Source: CAYTGR01 sp964437445
GTDB lineage: Bacteria; Chloroflexota; Anaerolineae; B4-G1; SLSP01
Reading direction: 5' to 3'
Length of the DNA stretch: 64,000 bases
Assembly: GCA_964437445.1 (NCBI GenBank)
Contig: CAYTGR010000026.1
Coordinates: 1 to 64,000, forward strand
Shown here: positions 31,701 to 40,344 of the stretch, in pieces
How positions within the stretch are numbered: position 1 is the first letter of the stretch
How the letters are laid out: each line of letters opens with the position of its first letter
Position numbers and translations under genes: made by a program
Notes under the pieces: model-generated
The model's database searches: none
The model's input: only the letters and a program-made list of their open reading frames with translations
What the model was told of the DNA's origin: nothing

Positions 31701-33209
31701 CTACCGGACGGTCGCGGTGGTTTCAACGACCATGCCCTCGGCCACGGGGGTGAGGCAGGCGCGGACATTGGGGATGCCGTCTACCGTGACCAGGCATTCG
31801 TAGCAGAGGCCCATCCCGCAGAAGAGGCCGCGCGGATCACCGTGGCGCGGGGCGTGACGGAAACGGCGGAGGCCGGCCGCCAGCAGGGCAGCTGCTACGG
31901 TCGTGCCCGCCGGTACGGTGACCGGTTGCCCGTTGAGGGTGAGGCGGCAGGTCGCCGGGGGCGCCGGTACGCCGGCGGGGGCAGGCCCGGCGTTGGGGCT
32001 GAATGCCGCAGGTTCAGGCCTGGCGCTTACCAGGTTCACGGCGGTGGGACTTTTGGCGGGGCGCAGGGCGGCCGGCGGCGCTGTCTCAAAGCGCGCCGGG
32101 CTGAAAGGGGCCAGCGCCGGCGGGATCGTGCCGGTCACTAAGGCCTCGGCCAGCAGTTCGCTCAATGGCAAGACGGTCGGCACGGCCAAATGGAAGCCGG
32201 CCGCCACCCAGAGATTTTCCGGCTCCGGCCAGCGGCCAAGCGCCGGGAGGCTATCTGGCAGGAAGGGGCTGGGCGCGGCCCAGGTGCGGAGCAAGCGCAC
32301 GCCGCTCAGGGCCGGGAAGCGAGCCTGTAACGCGGCGGCCAGCGCAGGCAGCCCCCAGGCCGTGCTGCGACGGTCAATTGTGGTGGCCGGTTGGATGGCG
32401 TTGGAGATGACCAGGGAGCCGTGGCGCGGCTGGCCAACGCCCAGCGTGACCTGGCGTTCGCCGGCGTGGACGGTCTCGTAGAAACCCGCCAGCCCGATGT
32501 GGTGGTGGAGCAGCGGCGGGAGCGGTTCGCTGACGGCGGCCTCGGCGTGGGTGTAATGGAGAGGCAGATGCAGTCCAAGCCGGGCTACCAGCTCCCCGGT
32601 CCAGGCGCCGGCGGCCAGGAGGATGCTGTCGGCAGAGAAGCGACCGGCTGGGGTCAAGACGGCGGTGAGGCGGGCCCCGTTGCGCTCAAAGCCGGTGACG
32701 GGGGTTTGCCGGCGGAAGATCGCGCCGTGACGCCCGGCGGCCCAGGCCAGTCCCCGGCAGAGCTTGAACGGGTTGAGGCGCCCTTCGGGGGCATAGGCCG
32801 CCCCGAGTAGATCGGCAGTTTCCACCGCCGGTTCGGCTGCGCGGAGCGCCTGGCGGTCCAGCAGCTCCGCCGGGATGCCTTGCACGCGGAGCAACGTTAC
32901 CTGTGCGGCCCAGCTCTGCCATTCAGCCTCCGTGCGGAGCAGGGTAAGGTGGCCGGGTTCTTCCCATTCCAGATCGCAGTCCAGTTCGGCGCTCAGCGTG
33001 GCCAGGTGCTCCAGGCCGGCGCGCACCAGCTCCAGGTAGGGGCCGGGAGGACTGTCGGCCAGCTGCGCCCGCCCGGCGCAGGCGGCGGTCGTCCCGCTGC
33101 CCAGGCTGGCCGCTTCCAGCAGGAGGACGCTGACCCCGCGCCGGGCCAGCGTGTAGGCCAGCGCCGTCCCGCCCAGGCCGCCGCCGATGAGGATGACATC
33201 AGGGGACAT
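31701..33209 (-). CDS. DAO-type FAD oxidoreductase fused to a C-terminal [2Fe-2S] domain (HcnC-HcnA fusion)
   Basis: 502 residues from the ATG at 33209; the frame is open further upstream but overlaps the preceding gene. The N-terminal FAD fold is VILIGGGLGGTALAYTLARRG, followed by ELVRAGLEHLATLSAEL and RLNPFKLCRGLA typical of glycine/D-amino acid oxidases, and NLWVAAGFHLAVPTVLPL near the FAD-covering end. After a Pro/Ala linker, the last 95 residues form a small ferredoxin-like domain (LTLNGQPVTVPAGTTVAAAL; CGMGLCYECLVTV, then NVRAC). In known complexes the DAO subunit and this 2Fe-2S subunit are separate proteins. It probably works with the neighbouring HcnB-like protein. Confidence 0.85.
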   Translation of the reverse strand: MSPDVILIGGGLGGTALAYTLARRGVSVLLLEAASLGSGTTAACAGRAQLADSPPGPYLELVRAGLEHLATLSAELDCDLEWEEPGHLTLLRTEAEWQSWAAQVTLLRVQGIPAELLDRQALRAAEPAVETADLLGAAYAPEGRLNPFKLCRGLAWAAGRHGAIFRRQTPVTGFERNGARLTAVLTPAGRFSADSILLAAGAWTGELVARLGLHLPLHYTHAEAAVSEPLPPLLHHHIGLAGFYETVHAGERQVTLGVGQPRHGSLVISNAIQPATTIDRRSTAWGLPALAAALQARFPALSGVRLLRTWAAPSPFLPDSLPALGRWPEPENLWVAAGFHLAVPTVLPLSELLAEALVTGTIPPALAPFSPARFETAPPAALRPAKSPTAVNLVSARPEPAAFSPNAGPAPAGVPAPPATCRLTLNGQPVTVPAGTTVAAALLAAGLRRFRHAPRHGDPRGLFCGMGLCYECLVTVDGIPNVRACLTPVAEGMVVETTATVR

Positions 33210-33220
33210 AGGAGAGGCTT

Positions 33221-34585
33221 TCAGGCGCAGCCAGACCAGAGCCGTTGCGCGGCTTCGTGGACGTGGGCGATGAGCGCCGGCAGGTCGGCCCCCAGCACAG
33301 CGCCGTCCTGGACGCGCAACTGCCCGGCCACCCAAACGGCGCGGACATCGTGGGCGTTGCGGTAGAGCAGCAGCTGGTCGTAGAGGTTGTGGTCGGCCAG
33401 GGGCGTGGGCAGCGTGGTGATGTCAATCAATTGCAGGTCGGCCTGCCAGCCGGGTTCCAGCCGCCCGACCAGCGGCAGTCCTAAAGCGCGCGCCCCGCCT
33501 TCCGTTGCCAGATACCAGACGAGGGCCGCCGGCATGACCTGCGGGTCTAAATGGGTGGCCTTGTGGATGAGAAAGGCGCCGCGCATGACCTCAAAGAAGT
33601 CGTCCACGTAGCCATCGGAGCCGAGACCGACCGTGACGCCGGCGGCGACCAGCTCCGGCAACGGCGCGATCCCGCCGCCGACCTCGCAGTTGGAGAGCGG
33701 CATGTGGCTCACTTTGACGCCGCGCGCGGCCAGCAACGCTATTTCGGCGGCATCCAGCTGGACGCACTGTGAGGCGAGGAAATCCGGCCCCAACAGGCCC
33801 AGCCGGTCGTAGTAGAGCAGGGTGCGCACGCCATGCTGCGCCAGGTTGTATTCCGGCTCGTAAGTCCCCTCGGAGACGTGGGCGTGGACGAGGACGCCGT
33901 GCTCGCGGGCCAGCGCAAAGGCTTGCCGGATGAAGTCGGCGGAGCAGGTGAAGGTGGTGTGGAAGCAGACCAGGCCGGAGAGCAGCGGGGGAGCAGAGGG
34001 AGCGGTGGCTGTGGCCGGTTGGGCGCGGCACTGCCGGATGAAGTTGAGATTCTCTTGCAGGCCCAGCTGGCCGTTGGCCGGGCTGACGCGCTCGGTGGCC
34101 TCAAACGAGAGGAGGGCGCGATTGCCCCGGCGCTGCACGACCTCCGCCTGAGCCGCCAGCACGCCCGGCAGAGCAGAGGGAGCCTCGGTACAATCGTAGA
34201 AGGTGGTGACGCCGCTTTGGAGCAGCCGCGCGCATTGCAGGTCGGTAGCGGCGCAGACGAGGGAGTGATCCAGGCGATCCTCCACCCGCGGCCACCAGAA
34301 CTCCGCCAGGAAGGGCCAGAAGCCGGCGGGGGCCTGCGCCAGCGGGATGCCGTGCGCTAAGACGCCGTAGAGGTGGGTATGGGCGTTGACGAAGCCCGGC
34401 GCGAGCACCTGACCCGGCGCTTCCCAAACCGGGTCGGCGGGATAGCGGGCGCGCAGCTCGGCGTGCGGCGCGACTTCGGCGATCTGGTCGGCGACGAGCC
34501 GCACGCCCCAGCCCTGGCGGGGCGGGGCGGTAGGGGTGGCGATCAACCAATCGGGCAAGATCAGCAACGGTGTTGGTGGCATCAT
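33221..34585 (-). CDS. TRZ/ATZ-family amidohydrolase (SsnA-like)
   Basis: 454 residues. LAPGFVNAHTHLYGVLAHG gives the HxH metal motif near residue 70, HAHVSEGTYEPEYN the third histidine and glutamate, SHMPLSNCEVGGG the substrate loop, and GLGSDGYVDDFFE the catalytic aspartate. The pattern resembles the SsnA and cytosine/guanine deaminase group. The gene overlaps the URO-D gene upstream by 4 bp and lies 11 bp before the FAD/2Fe-2S gene, so it belongs to the nine-gene operon. Hydrolysis or deamination of an N-heterocycle is likely; the substrate is unknown. Confidence 0.8.
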   Translation of the reverse strand: MMPPTPLLILPDWLIATPTAPPRQGWGVRLVADQIAEVAPHAELRARYPADPVWEAPGQVLAPGFVNAHTHLYGVLAHGIPLAQAPAGFWPFLAEFWWPRVEDRLDHSLVCAATDLQCARLLQSGVTTFYDCTEAPSALPGVLAAQAEVVQRRGNRALLSFEATERVSPANGQLGLQENLNFIRQCRAQPATATAPSAPPLLSGLVCFHTTFTCSADFIRQAFALAREHGVLVHAHVSEGTYEPEYNLAQHGVRTLLYYDRLGLLGPDFLASQCVQLDAAEIALLAARGVKVSHMPLSNCEVGGGIAPLPELVAAGVTVGLGSDGYVDDFFEVMRGAFLIHKATHLDPQVMPAALVWYLATEGGARALGLPLVGRLEPGWQADLQLIDITTLPTPLADHNLYDQLLLYRNAHDVRAVWVAGQLRVQDGAVLGADLPALIAHVHEAAQRLWSGCA

Positions 34586-35739
34586 ACTTCCCCAGAGTAG
34601 CGGAATTGGCGGGCGGTCTCGTAGAAAGCGGCCAGGTTGGCTGCCGGTGTGTGGGGCGCTAAGTTGTTGCCCTCCCGCAGGATGAAGCGCCCGCCCTGGC
34701 AGATGCCGGAATGCAGGATGCGTTCGGTCTCGGCGCGCACCTCGTCAGGTGAACCGTCACGCAACAGGATCACATTCGGCCCGCCCTGGAGGGTCACTTC
34801 CGGGCCTAACTCCTGCCGCAGCCAGCCGAAATCCACGGGGAAACCGGTCTCAAACTCATAGGCGCCGAGCTCGTCGCGCAGGGTTTTGAAGTGGTGGGTG
34901 GCGTCGCCGCAGAGGTGGACTTTCACCCGGTCGGCGGTGGTCAGGGCGGCTTTAAGTTTCCGGTAAGCGGGCAAGAGAAAGGTCTTCAGCATCCGGGTGG
35001 AGATCAACTGGATAGCATCGTCGGCAAAAAACAGGTCGGGCGCCGGCACAGGCAGGCCAAAGAACCGGAGATGGGCCTGAATGCGCTGGATGGTGCCCTC
35101 TACGATGAAATCCAACAGCGTCTGGACATAGGCCGGGTCTTCGTAGAAATCGGTCAACAGCTCTGGCCCGCGCAACTGGACGGCCAGGGTCAGCGGACCG
35201 CAGGTCCAGAGTCCAAACGGGTCGTGGCGGATGGGACGGCCCAGATAGGTGGGGGAGCGGTGTAGCGTCTCGGCGATCTGCTCATAGAGCTCGTGCGCTT
35301 TGGCGTACCAGCCACCGGTCAGGGGGGCAGGCAAGCCTGTGTCCAGGAAGGCGTGTTGGCGGTCACCGTTGAAAATGGGGCGTGTGTCGGGGACCTGATG
35401 GGGCAGGAAGACGACCGGCGCGCCGAAATAAGCGGCTTCGTCGTAGTTCTGCAAATCCACCTTGACGGTAAAGGGCTCCGGCAGGCCGACGGGATCGTCG
35501 CAATAGGGGGCAATGTGCTCGCCGCGCCAGACCTGAGCGCGCAGCTGGAACTCCAGCATCGTCGGCGCGTCGGTGCAGTAGGCTTCAAAGGTGACCGCTT
35601 CACCGGGGTTCAAGTCATCGTTGAAGATGAAAAACTGGGTGTTGGTGCCCAGATAGACGGGTGGGCGGGTTGGCCTCCCTGTATGGAAGGTCTCCCAAAC
35701 TGCTTGGGCTTCTTCGTTATGCCGGGCAGTATCGACCAT
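34582..35739 (-). CDS. URO-D family putative cobalamin methyltransferase with HxCG zinc motif
   Basis: 385 residues. VKVHLCGDATHHFKTL near residue 270 provides HxCG, the zinc motif of MtaA/MtbA/CmuA-type methyltransferases. DLFFADDAIQLISTRMLKTFLLPAYRKL and EVTLQGGPNVILLRDGSPDEV are further family segments. The N-terminus (FHTGRPTRPPVYLGTNTQFF) is unlike haem-pathway HemE, so a methyltransferase is favoured. It overlaps the amidohydrolase gene and follows a second URO-D gene by 25 bp. Its corrinoid partner may be the protein encoded at 20152-20790, since none is in this operon. Confidence 0.75.
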   Translation of the reverse strand: MVDTARHNEEAQAVWETFHTGRPTRPPVYLGTNTQFFIFNDDLNPGEAVTFEAYCTDAPTMLEFQLRAQVWRGEHIAPYCDDPVGLPEPFTVKVDLQNYDEAAYFGAPVVFLPHQVPDTRPIFNGDRQHAFLDTGLPAPLTGGWYAKAHELYEQIAETLHRSPTYLGRPIRHDPFGLWTCGPLTLAVQLRGPELLTDFYEDPAYVQTLLDFIVEGTIQRIQAHLRFFGLPVPAPDLFFADDAIQLISTRMLKTFLLPAYRKLKAALTTADRVKVHLCGDATHHFKTLRDELGAYEFETGFPVDFGWLRQELGPEVTLQGGPNVILLRDGSPDEVRAETERILHSGICQGGRFILREGNNLAPHTPAANLAAFYETARQFRYSGEV

Positions 35740-35764
35740 GATTTACTTTTTTCCTTATCCACAT

Positions 35765-36925
35765 CTACCGCACTACTGCACCCATCGGGTTCAGATTGAT
35801 GCTGTCACACCAGATATCCCTGGCTTTTTCCAGGTAATACAGGTAGTTTGCCAGTGGCACGCCCGGCGGGACAAGGTGGTCGCAGAAGGGGATGTAGCCG
35901 CCCTCTTCCACCAGTGGGACGAGGCGTTCTATTTCGCGCCGGATGCCGTCCTGAGGCCCGGCCAGGATGCGCTTGTCAAAGCCGCCCATCAGCAGCAGGT
36001 CGCGCCCGTAGGTTTGACGGTACGCGACCGGGTCGGCGTTCCAGGTGCCGATTTCGAGGGGAAACATGCAGTTGAGGCCGGCTTCCATCCACAATGGAAT
36101 GAGCAGGTCTATTTTGCCGTCGCAATCCACCCAGACGATATCCACACCATGGCGGCGCAGCAAGTCGGTGATACGGCGGTAGTGCGGGACGAGTACCTGC
36201 TTGAAAAGGCGCGGGCTCATCAGCGGCCCGGCGTTGTAGCACATATCTTCCCAGAAGGCGCAGGCATCCACGTGCGCCCCGGCGCTGAGCAGGCGTTCCA
36301 GGGTGCCGTAGATGCAGTCCGCCACCGTGGCGACCATCTCTTCAAACCAGGGACGGTCGTCGTACATGACGTAAGACAGTTTTTCGACGCCCATCCAGTC
36401 GCGCAGCCAGCCGTACAGCCCGCCGACCCAGGGGATCACCAGGTTGCCATGCTCGGGATCCTGCCAGGTTGCCACGCGCCGGGCCAGATCGGCCGGCATT
36501 CGTTCCGGGCGTGAAGGATCTAGACGAGGTTTGTAGTGTTGTTCCCAACTTTCGCGATCTTCCAGCAGGTGACCGATGTGCAGGGGGATGGTCTGGTGGT
36601 GTTTTTTGCGCAGCACACGCACGCCGTCGGTCTGTTGTACGATTTGTTCATCGGCGCGGTCTACGAGGATTCGTTCTTCAAAAGGGGGATACAAGCCCAT
36701 CTCGGTGCCGGTAGCAAAAGTCACGCCCGGGAAGTTGTCGCTGGCCGTACTCAGATTGAAATCCAGTCCGAAATATTTGAAAATGTTTTCCTTGTTCACT
36801 TCAGCGGGCAACCCCTGAGCATGCCAGGTATCAATCGTTTCGTCCCAATAGCCGAAGTCAAACATCGGCACGCGGTCGCGCGGCCGGTAGTGGAGGGTGG
36901 CGGCAAAACGCTGGCGATGATTCAT
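35765..36925 (-). CDS. URO-D family protein, putative methyltransferase
   Basis: 386 residues. RDRVPMFDFGYWDETIDTWHAQGLP at the start is typical of the non-haem URO-D branch, and CAFWEDMCYNAGPLMSPRLFKQVLVPHYRRI is its most conserved block. The zinc region reads VDIVWVDCDGKIDLL: the cysteine is kept but the preceding histidine is aspartate. LLMGGFDKRILAGPQDGI follows near the end. It sits between the ABC permease gene (10 bp) and the second URO-D gene. The tandem of two unlike URO-D proteins suggests a demethylation step on the imported compound. Confidence 0.75.
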   Translation of the reverse strand: MNHRQRFAATLHYRPRDRVPMFDFGYWDETIDTWHAQGLPAEVNKENIFKYFGLDFNLSTASDNFPGVTFATGTEMGLYPPFEERILVDRADEQIVQQTDGVRVLRKKHHQTIPLHIGHLLEDRESWEQHYKPRLDPSRPERMPADLARRVATWQDPEHGNLVIPWVGGLYGWLRDWMGVEKLSYVMYDDRPWFEEMVATVADCIYGTLERLLSAGAHVDACAFWEDMCYNAGPLMSPRLFKQVLVPHYRRITDLLRRHGVDIVWVDCDGKIDLLIPLWMEAGLNCMFPLEIGTWNADPVAYRQTYGRDLLLMGGFDKRILAGPQDGIRREIERLVPLVEEGGYIPFCDHLVPPGVPLANYLYYLEKARDIWCDSINLNPMGAVVR

Positions 36926-36935
36926 GCCCCTTCAC

Positions 36936-37763
36936 TTATCCCTTCACAGCGCCTTCCACCACACCCCGCATGAAGTAATTGCGCAGCAGGATGAACAGGA
37001 TGATGGCTGGAACCATGATGACCACGCAGGCGGCAGCCAGCAGCTCATCCTGGTTGCCCTCCAGGACGTGTTGGAAATCAAACAGCCCGACGGTGGCCAT
37101 TTTCATACTGCTTTTGGTGATCAACACCAGGGGGGTGAAGAAGTTATTCCAGCTGTACACAAAGTTGATCAGCAACGTGGCAATCAGACCGGGCATGGTG
37201 ACCGGCAGGACGACCAGTAGAAAGGCCTGGAAGGGGGTAGCGCCGTCAATCGCGGCAGCTTCATCTAACACGCGCGGGACGCTCTCAAAGAACCCTTTGA
37301 GGATCCAGATGCCCAAAGGGATGCCGTAGGCGCCAAATACCATGATCATCAGAGTGTAAGTATCCAGCAGTTTGAGCTGGCTGGCCAGCTTAAAAATAGG
37401 GATGATATTGGTGAGGCCGGGCAGCATCATCATCCCCAGGATGAAAGCGTTGATTGCCTGTTTGCCCCGGAAGTTGAAGCGGGCCAGGGTATAGGCAGCC
37501 AGGGCGGCCAGGGCCGTGCTGACAATGGCACCGCCCAGCGCATTGATAATACTATTCAGGATATAGCGTGGGAACTGGCCGTAGACGAAGAGGCGTGTAT
37601 AGTTTTGCAGTGTCCATTTCTGGGGGATGATGCTCAAGAAACCGGTTTTCGGCTCGTGTAACGAGACCAGGATGGAGTAAATCACCGGGAAAATGATGAT
37701 GAGACAGAACCCGATGAGCAGGGCATGGGTGAACAGGTCAGCGATTTTCTTGCGCTTGATCAT
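36936..37763 (-). CDS. ABC sugar-type importer permease (MalG-like)
   Basis: 275 residues with six membrane helices. The EAA loop EAAAIDGATPFQAFLLVVLPVTMPGL (near 190-215) is the signature that docks to the ATPase. NSIINALGGAIVSTALAALAAYTLARF is the typical second-helix region of CUT1 permeases. It is the second permease of the importer, downstream of the MalF-like gene. No ATPase gene is in this operon, so a shared MsmK/UgpC-type ATPase encoded elsewhere must energise it. Confidence 0.9.
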   Translation of the reverse strand: MIKRKKIADLFTHALLIGFCLIIIFPVIYSILVSLHEPKTGFLSIIPQKWTLQNYTRLFVYGQFPRYILNSIINALGGAIVSTALAALAAYTLARFNFRGKQAINAFILGMMMLPGLTNIIPIFKLASQLKLLDTYTLMIMVFGAYGIPLGIWILKGFFESVPRVLDEAAAIDGATPFQAFLLVVLPVTMPGLIATLLINFVYSWNNFFTPLVLITKSSMKMATVGLFDFQHVLEGNQDELLAAACVVIMVPAIILFILLRNYFMRGVVEGAVKG

Positions 37764-37797
37764 TGGAGTCTCCTTGAACTGGCAATTGGCGGTTGGA

Positions 37798-38676
37798 TTA
37801 GCCGGCCAGCGCGTTTTCGCGTTGCAGCGCGCGCAGGTAGAAGAACGCCAGGACCACGTTCAACAGCAGCAACATGACCGACAGAGCCGCCGCGTAACCG
37901 AAATTGTAGAACTGCATGGCCTGGCGGTACATTTGCAGGCCAAGCACCTCGGTGGCCCGTCCGGGGCCACCCTCGGTGATGGAGAGGATCATCCCCACGC
38001 CGTTCACGGCCTGGATGGTCATGAAAACAATAGTGACGATGGTGGTGGGCAACGCCAGGGGCCAGGTTACTTTCCAGAAGGCACTCCAACCGCTGGCACC
38101 ATCAATGGCAGCCGCCTCGTGGACTTCTTTAGGGATAGTTTGCAGTCCGGCCAGGAGTAAGAGCATGGCAAAGCTGATAGAACGCCACACGGTGGCGGCA
38201 ATAACGATGCCCATTGCCCCCCAGGGCCGGGTGATGAGCGCTACGTTGTTGAACAGCGGCCCCAGCAGGTTCTGCAAAATACCGTAGTCCTGGTAGAACA
38301 TCCAGCGCCAGACGACGCCGGTGGTGATTTCTGAAAGGATCCAGGGCAGGAAGATAATCGTCATGTAGACCCCGGTCAGTTTCAGGCCACGATTCAACAG
38401 CAGAGCCAGGACATAGGCGATGACCACCGTCAAAATCACATACAGCGAGGAAAAAACCAGCGTGTTGCGCAGGCTTTCTGCAAAATCGGTGCTGCGGAGA
38501 ATGATCTTGAAATTATCCAACCAGACAAATTGGGTCACGCCTTTTTTGCTGCGTGTCATGGAGAGGTAGAGGCTGTACAGGGTAGGATACAAAGAGACTG
38601 CGGTGATAAACAGCAACGCAGGAGCAGTGAGCAGGTAGGGATAGTAACCATTCTGGTTTTTCATGGGCATCCTCAC
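37798..38676 (-). CDS. ABC sugar-type importer permease (MalF/UgpA-like)
   Basis: 292 residues and about six membrane helices, starting with YPYLLTAPALLFITAVSLYPTLYSLYLS. The EAA loop is EAAAIDGASGWSAFWKVTWPLALP. FLPWILSEITTGVVWRWMF is the family's central segment. It pairs with the MalG-like permease 34 bp downstream and the lipoprotein binding protein upstream. Confidence 0.9.
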   Translation of the reverse strand: MRMPMKNQNGYYPYLLTAPALLFITAVSLYPTLYSLYLSMTRSKKGVTQFVWLDNFKIILRSTDFAESLRNTLVFSSLYVILTVVIAYVLALLLNRGLKLTGVYMTIIFLPWILSEITTGVVWRWMFYQDYGILQNLLGPLFNNVALITRPWGAMGIVIAATVWRSISFAMLLLLAGLQTIPKEVHEAAAIDGASGWSAFWKVTWPLALPTTIVTIVFMTIQAVNGVGMILSITEGGPGRATEVLGLQMYRQAMQFYNFGYAAALSVMLLLLNVVLAFFYLRALQRENALAG

Positions 38677-38784
38677 GGTTCACTGATAAAAGGCTGGCGA
38701 GCGCCGAACGGATTCGCTCTGCCGGCGGCGGGGGATGGGAGGGCGCGGTTTGACCGGCGCCCTCCACATCCTGGCAAGCACAGC

Positions 38785-40134
38785 TTACTTGAAATACTGG
38801 TTGATCAGCTCGTCCTGAACCTGCTGCAATTTAGTCGCCGCATCCATATTGGGATTGAGGATCAGTTCCTGGACGGCAGCTGCCAGCGCGTCCATACATT
38901 CGTTGAAGTAGGGGCTGGTCTCGGTCTTGTGGCCGTTGCGGGTCAGGTTGTCCAGCGTGTCTTTGTAGAACTGGCTGTCAAAGATCGGGCTGTTCAGTGC
39001 GCTGGCGGTGGCCGGGACGCCGTAGTTGGCTTTGGCCCAGGGCGCCAGCACGGCCGGGTTGAAGAAGAAGTTGATGAACTTGATAGCGTTATCCACGTTC
39101 TTAGCACCAGAGGTGACGGCCCAGGTCTCCGTATTCATGAAGACGTAGCCTTGCTTGCCGCCGGTCAACGCGGGCGGATTGCCGATTTTGACGGTGCCGG
39201 CTTCAAAGCGGTCCTTGAGGCCCGAGATGTAGATATACGACCAGGTGCCGCCGCGCACACCCCCGGCGCTCATATCCACGAACGGTGCTTCGGTAGCCGA
39301 CCAGTCGCCGGTGAAAGCTACTTCTGGCACGCACTTATTGGCCAGCATGGTCCGCCAGAAAGTGATGGCCTGGACGGTTTTGTCGCTGGCGAAGATGGGT
39401 TTACCTTCGGCATCAAAGAGAGTGCCATCCAGCGACCAGACCAGCGGGGCCAACCCTTGTACCATGGCCGCGGAGGCTCGCCCGGCGTAGAAAGTGGCGA
39501 CATACTTGCCCTCAGCGCTCAGGCGTTTGCACTCGGTAGCCCAACCTTCCGCGGTCTCCGGCCAGCCATTGGGGAACATAGCCGTGTCGTAGTACCACTG
39601 GCCGCCCCCGACAAACGTGCCGACCGCATACCGCTCGCCGTTGACCTCGTTCAAGGCCTTTTCAAAGTCATTCAAGTCAGCGTAGAAGAACGAATTGGCG
39701 ATTGGTTCATAGATATTGGTCAACGCGCCGGCATTAACCAGCCCCTGCACATATTCGTAGCCCACCATGATCAGGTCCGGCATATCGCCGCCCGCCTGCG
39801 CGGCCAGGGCAATTTTAGTCGCCATCTGGTCCCAGGCCACCTGTTCGTATTCCACCTTGATGCCGGTGGCCGCCTGGAAAGAGTCAATGGAGGCTTTCAT
39901 CTGGGTGGGGCGGCTGTCGTTGGGATCGGTGTTAGTCAGATCATAGAAACCCCAGATGCGCAGGCTGCCAGCCTCGGCCGGTACTTCCACCGTCACCTGG
40001 ACCTCTTTGGTCACTTCCACGGTGACTGGCACTTCTTTGGTGACGTAGACCGTTTCAGGGGTGGGGGTTGGTCCACAGGCCGCGAGCAAGCTGACCAGAG
40101 TCAGCAGTACTAACAAAACAGATACCCGTTTCAT
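38785..40134 (-). CDS. Extracellular solute-binding lipoprotein, family 1
   Basis: 449 residues. A lipoprotein signal peptide ends in the lipobox LAAC with C20, followed by a short Pro/Thr linker. The mature part has the family-1 pattern: LRIWGFYDLTNTD, AWDQMATKIALAAQAGGDMPDLIMVGYEYVQGLVNAGAL, YAVGTFVGGGQWYYDTAMF, and SGAKNVDNAIKFINFFF. It captures the ligand outside the membrane for the two permeases. GGAGGAG precedes the ATG. As first gene of the nine-gene operon its ligand should be the substrate of the downstream enzymes. A glycosylated or sugar-like compound fits the transporter class. Confidence 0.9.
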   Translation of the reverse strand: MKRVSVLLVLLTLVSLLAACGPTPTPETVYVTKEVPVTVEVTKEVQVTVEVPAEAGSLRIWGFYDLTNTDPNDSRPTQMKASIDSFQAATGIKVEYEQVAWDQMATKIALAAQAGGDMPDLIMVGYEYVQGLVNAGALTNIYEPIANSFFYADLNDFEKALNEVNGERYAVGTFVGGGQWYYDTAMFPNGWPETAEGWATECKRLSAEGKYVATFYAGRASAAMVQGLAPLVWSLDGTLFDAEGKPIFASDKTVQAITFWRTMLANKCVPEVAFTGDWSATEAPFVDMSAGGVRGGTWSYIYISGLKDRFEAGTVKIGNPPALTGGKQGYVFMNTETWAVTSGAKNVDNAIKFINFFFNPAVLAPWAKANYGVPATASALNSPIFDSQFYKDTLDNLTRNGHKTETSPYFNECMDALAAAVQELILNPNMDAATKLQQVQDELINQYFK

Positions 40135-40300
40135 GTTCTCCTCCTGAGATTAAATCTTTTCTTTGCAAATGAATATGTTGCTGAGTATTGCCCGACAGCG
40201 TGCCAGGCTGTCTTACTCTACAAAATGGTCCAGTGCAGTCGCCGGCGTCTCACCTCCTCCTGGCATTGTAATTATTTTTTCAAATACAGAAATTAATTAA

Positions 40301-40320
40301 AGCCAACTTATGAGCTGGCT
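40301..40320 (-). terminator. Hairpin after the hydantoinase gene
   Basis: AGCCAGCT and AGTTGGCT (8 bp with one G-U pair, 4-base loop) are followed on the minus strand by TTAATTAATTT. It separates the hydantoinase gene from the importer operon. The rest of 40135-40344 is an AT-rich leader with a small GACAGC/GCTGTC palindrome (40194-40212) and GGAGGAG before the binding-protein gene; I see no convincing promoter there. Confidence 0.55.
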
Positions 40321-40344
40321 TAGCTACGGAGAGAGTTTAAAGGT

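Noticed and set aside
38530..40113. 527-codon open frame on the plus strand
   Set aside because: It is antisense to the solute-binding lipoprotein gene with its clear lipobox and family motifs. The translation has no recognisable domain.
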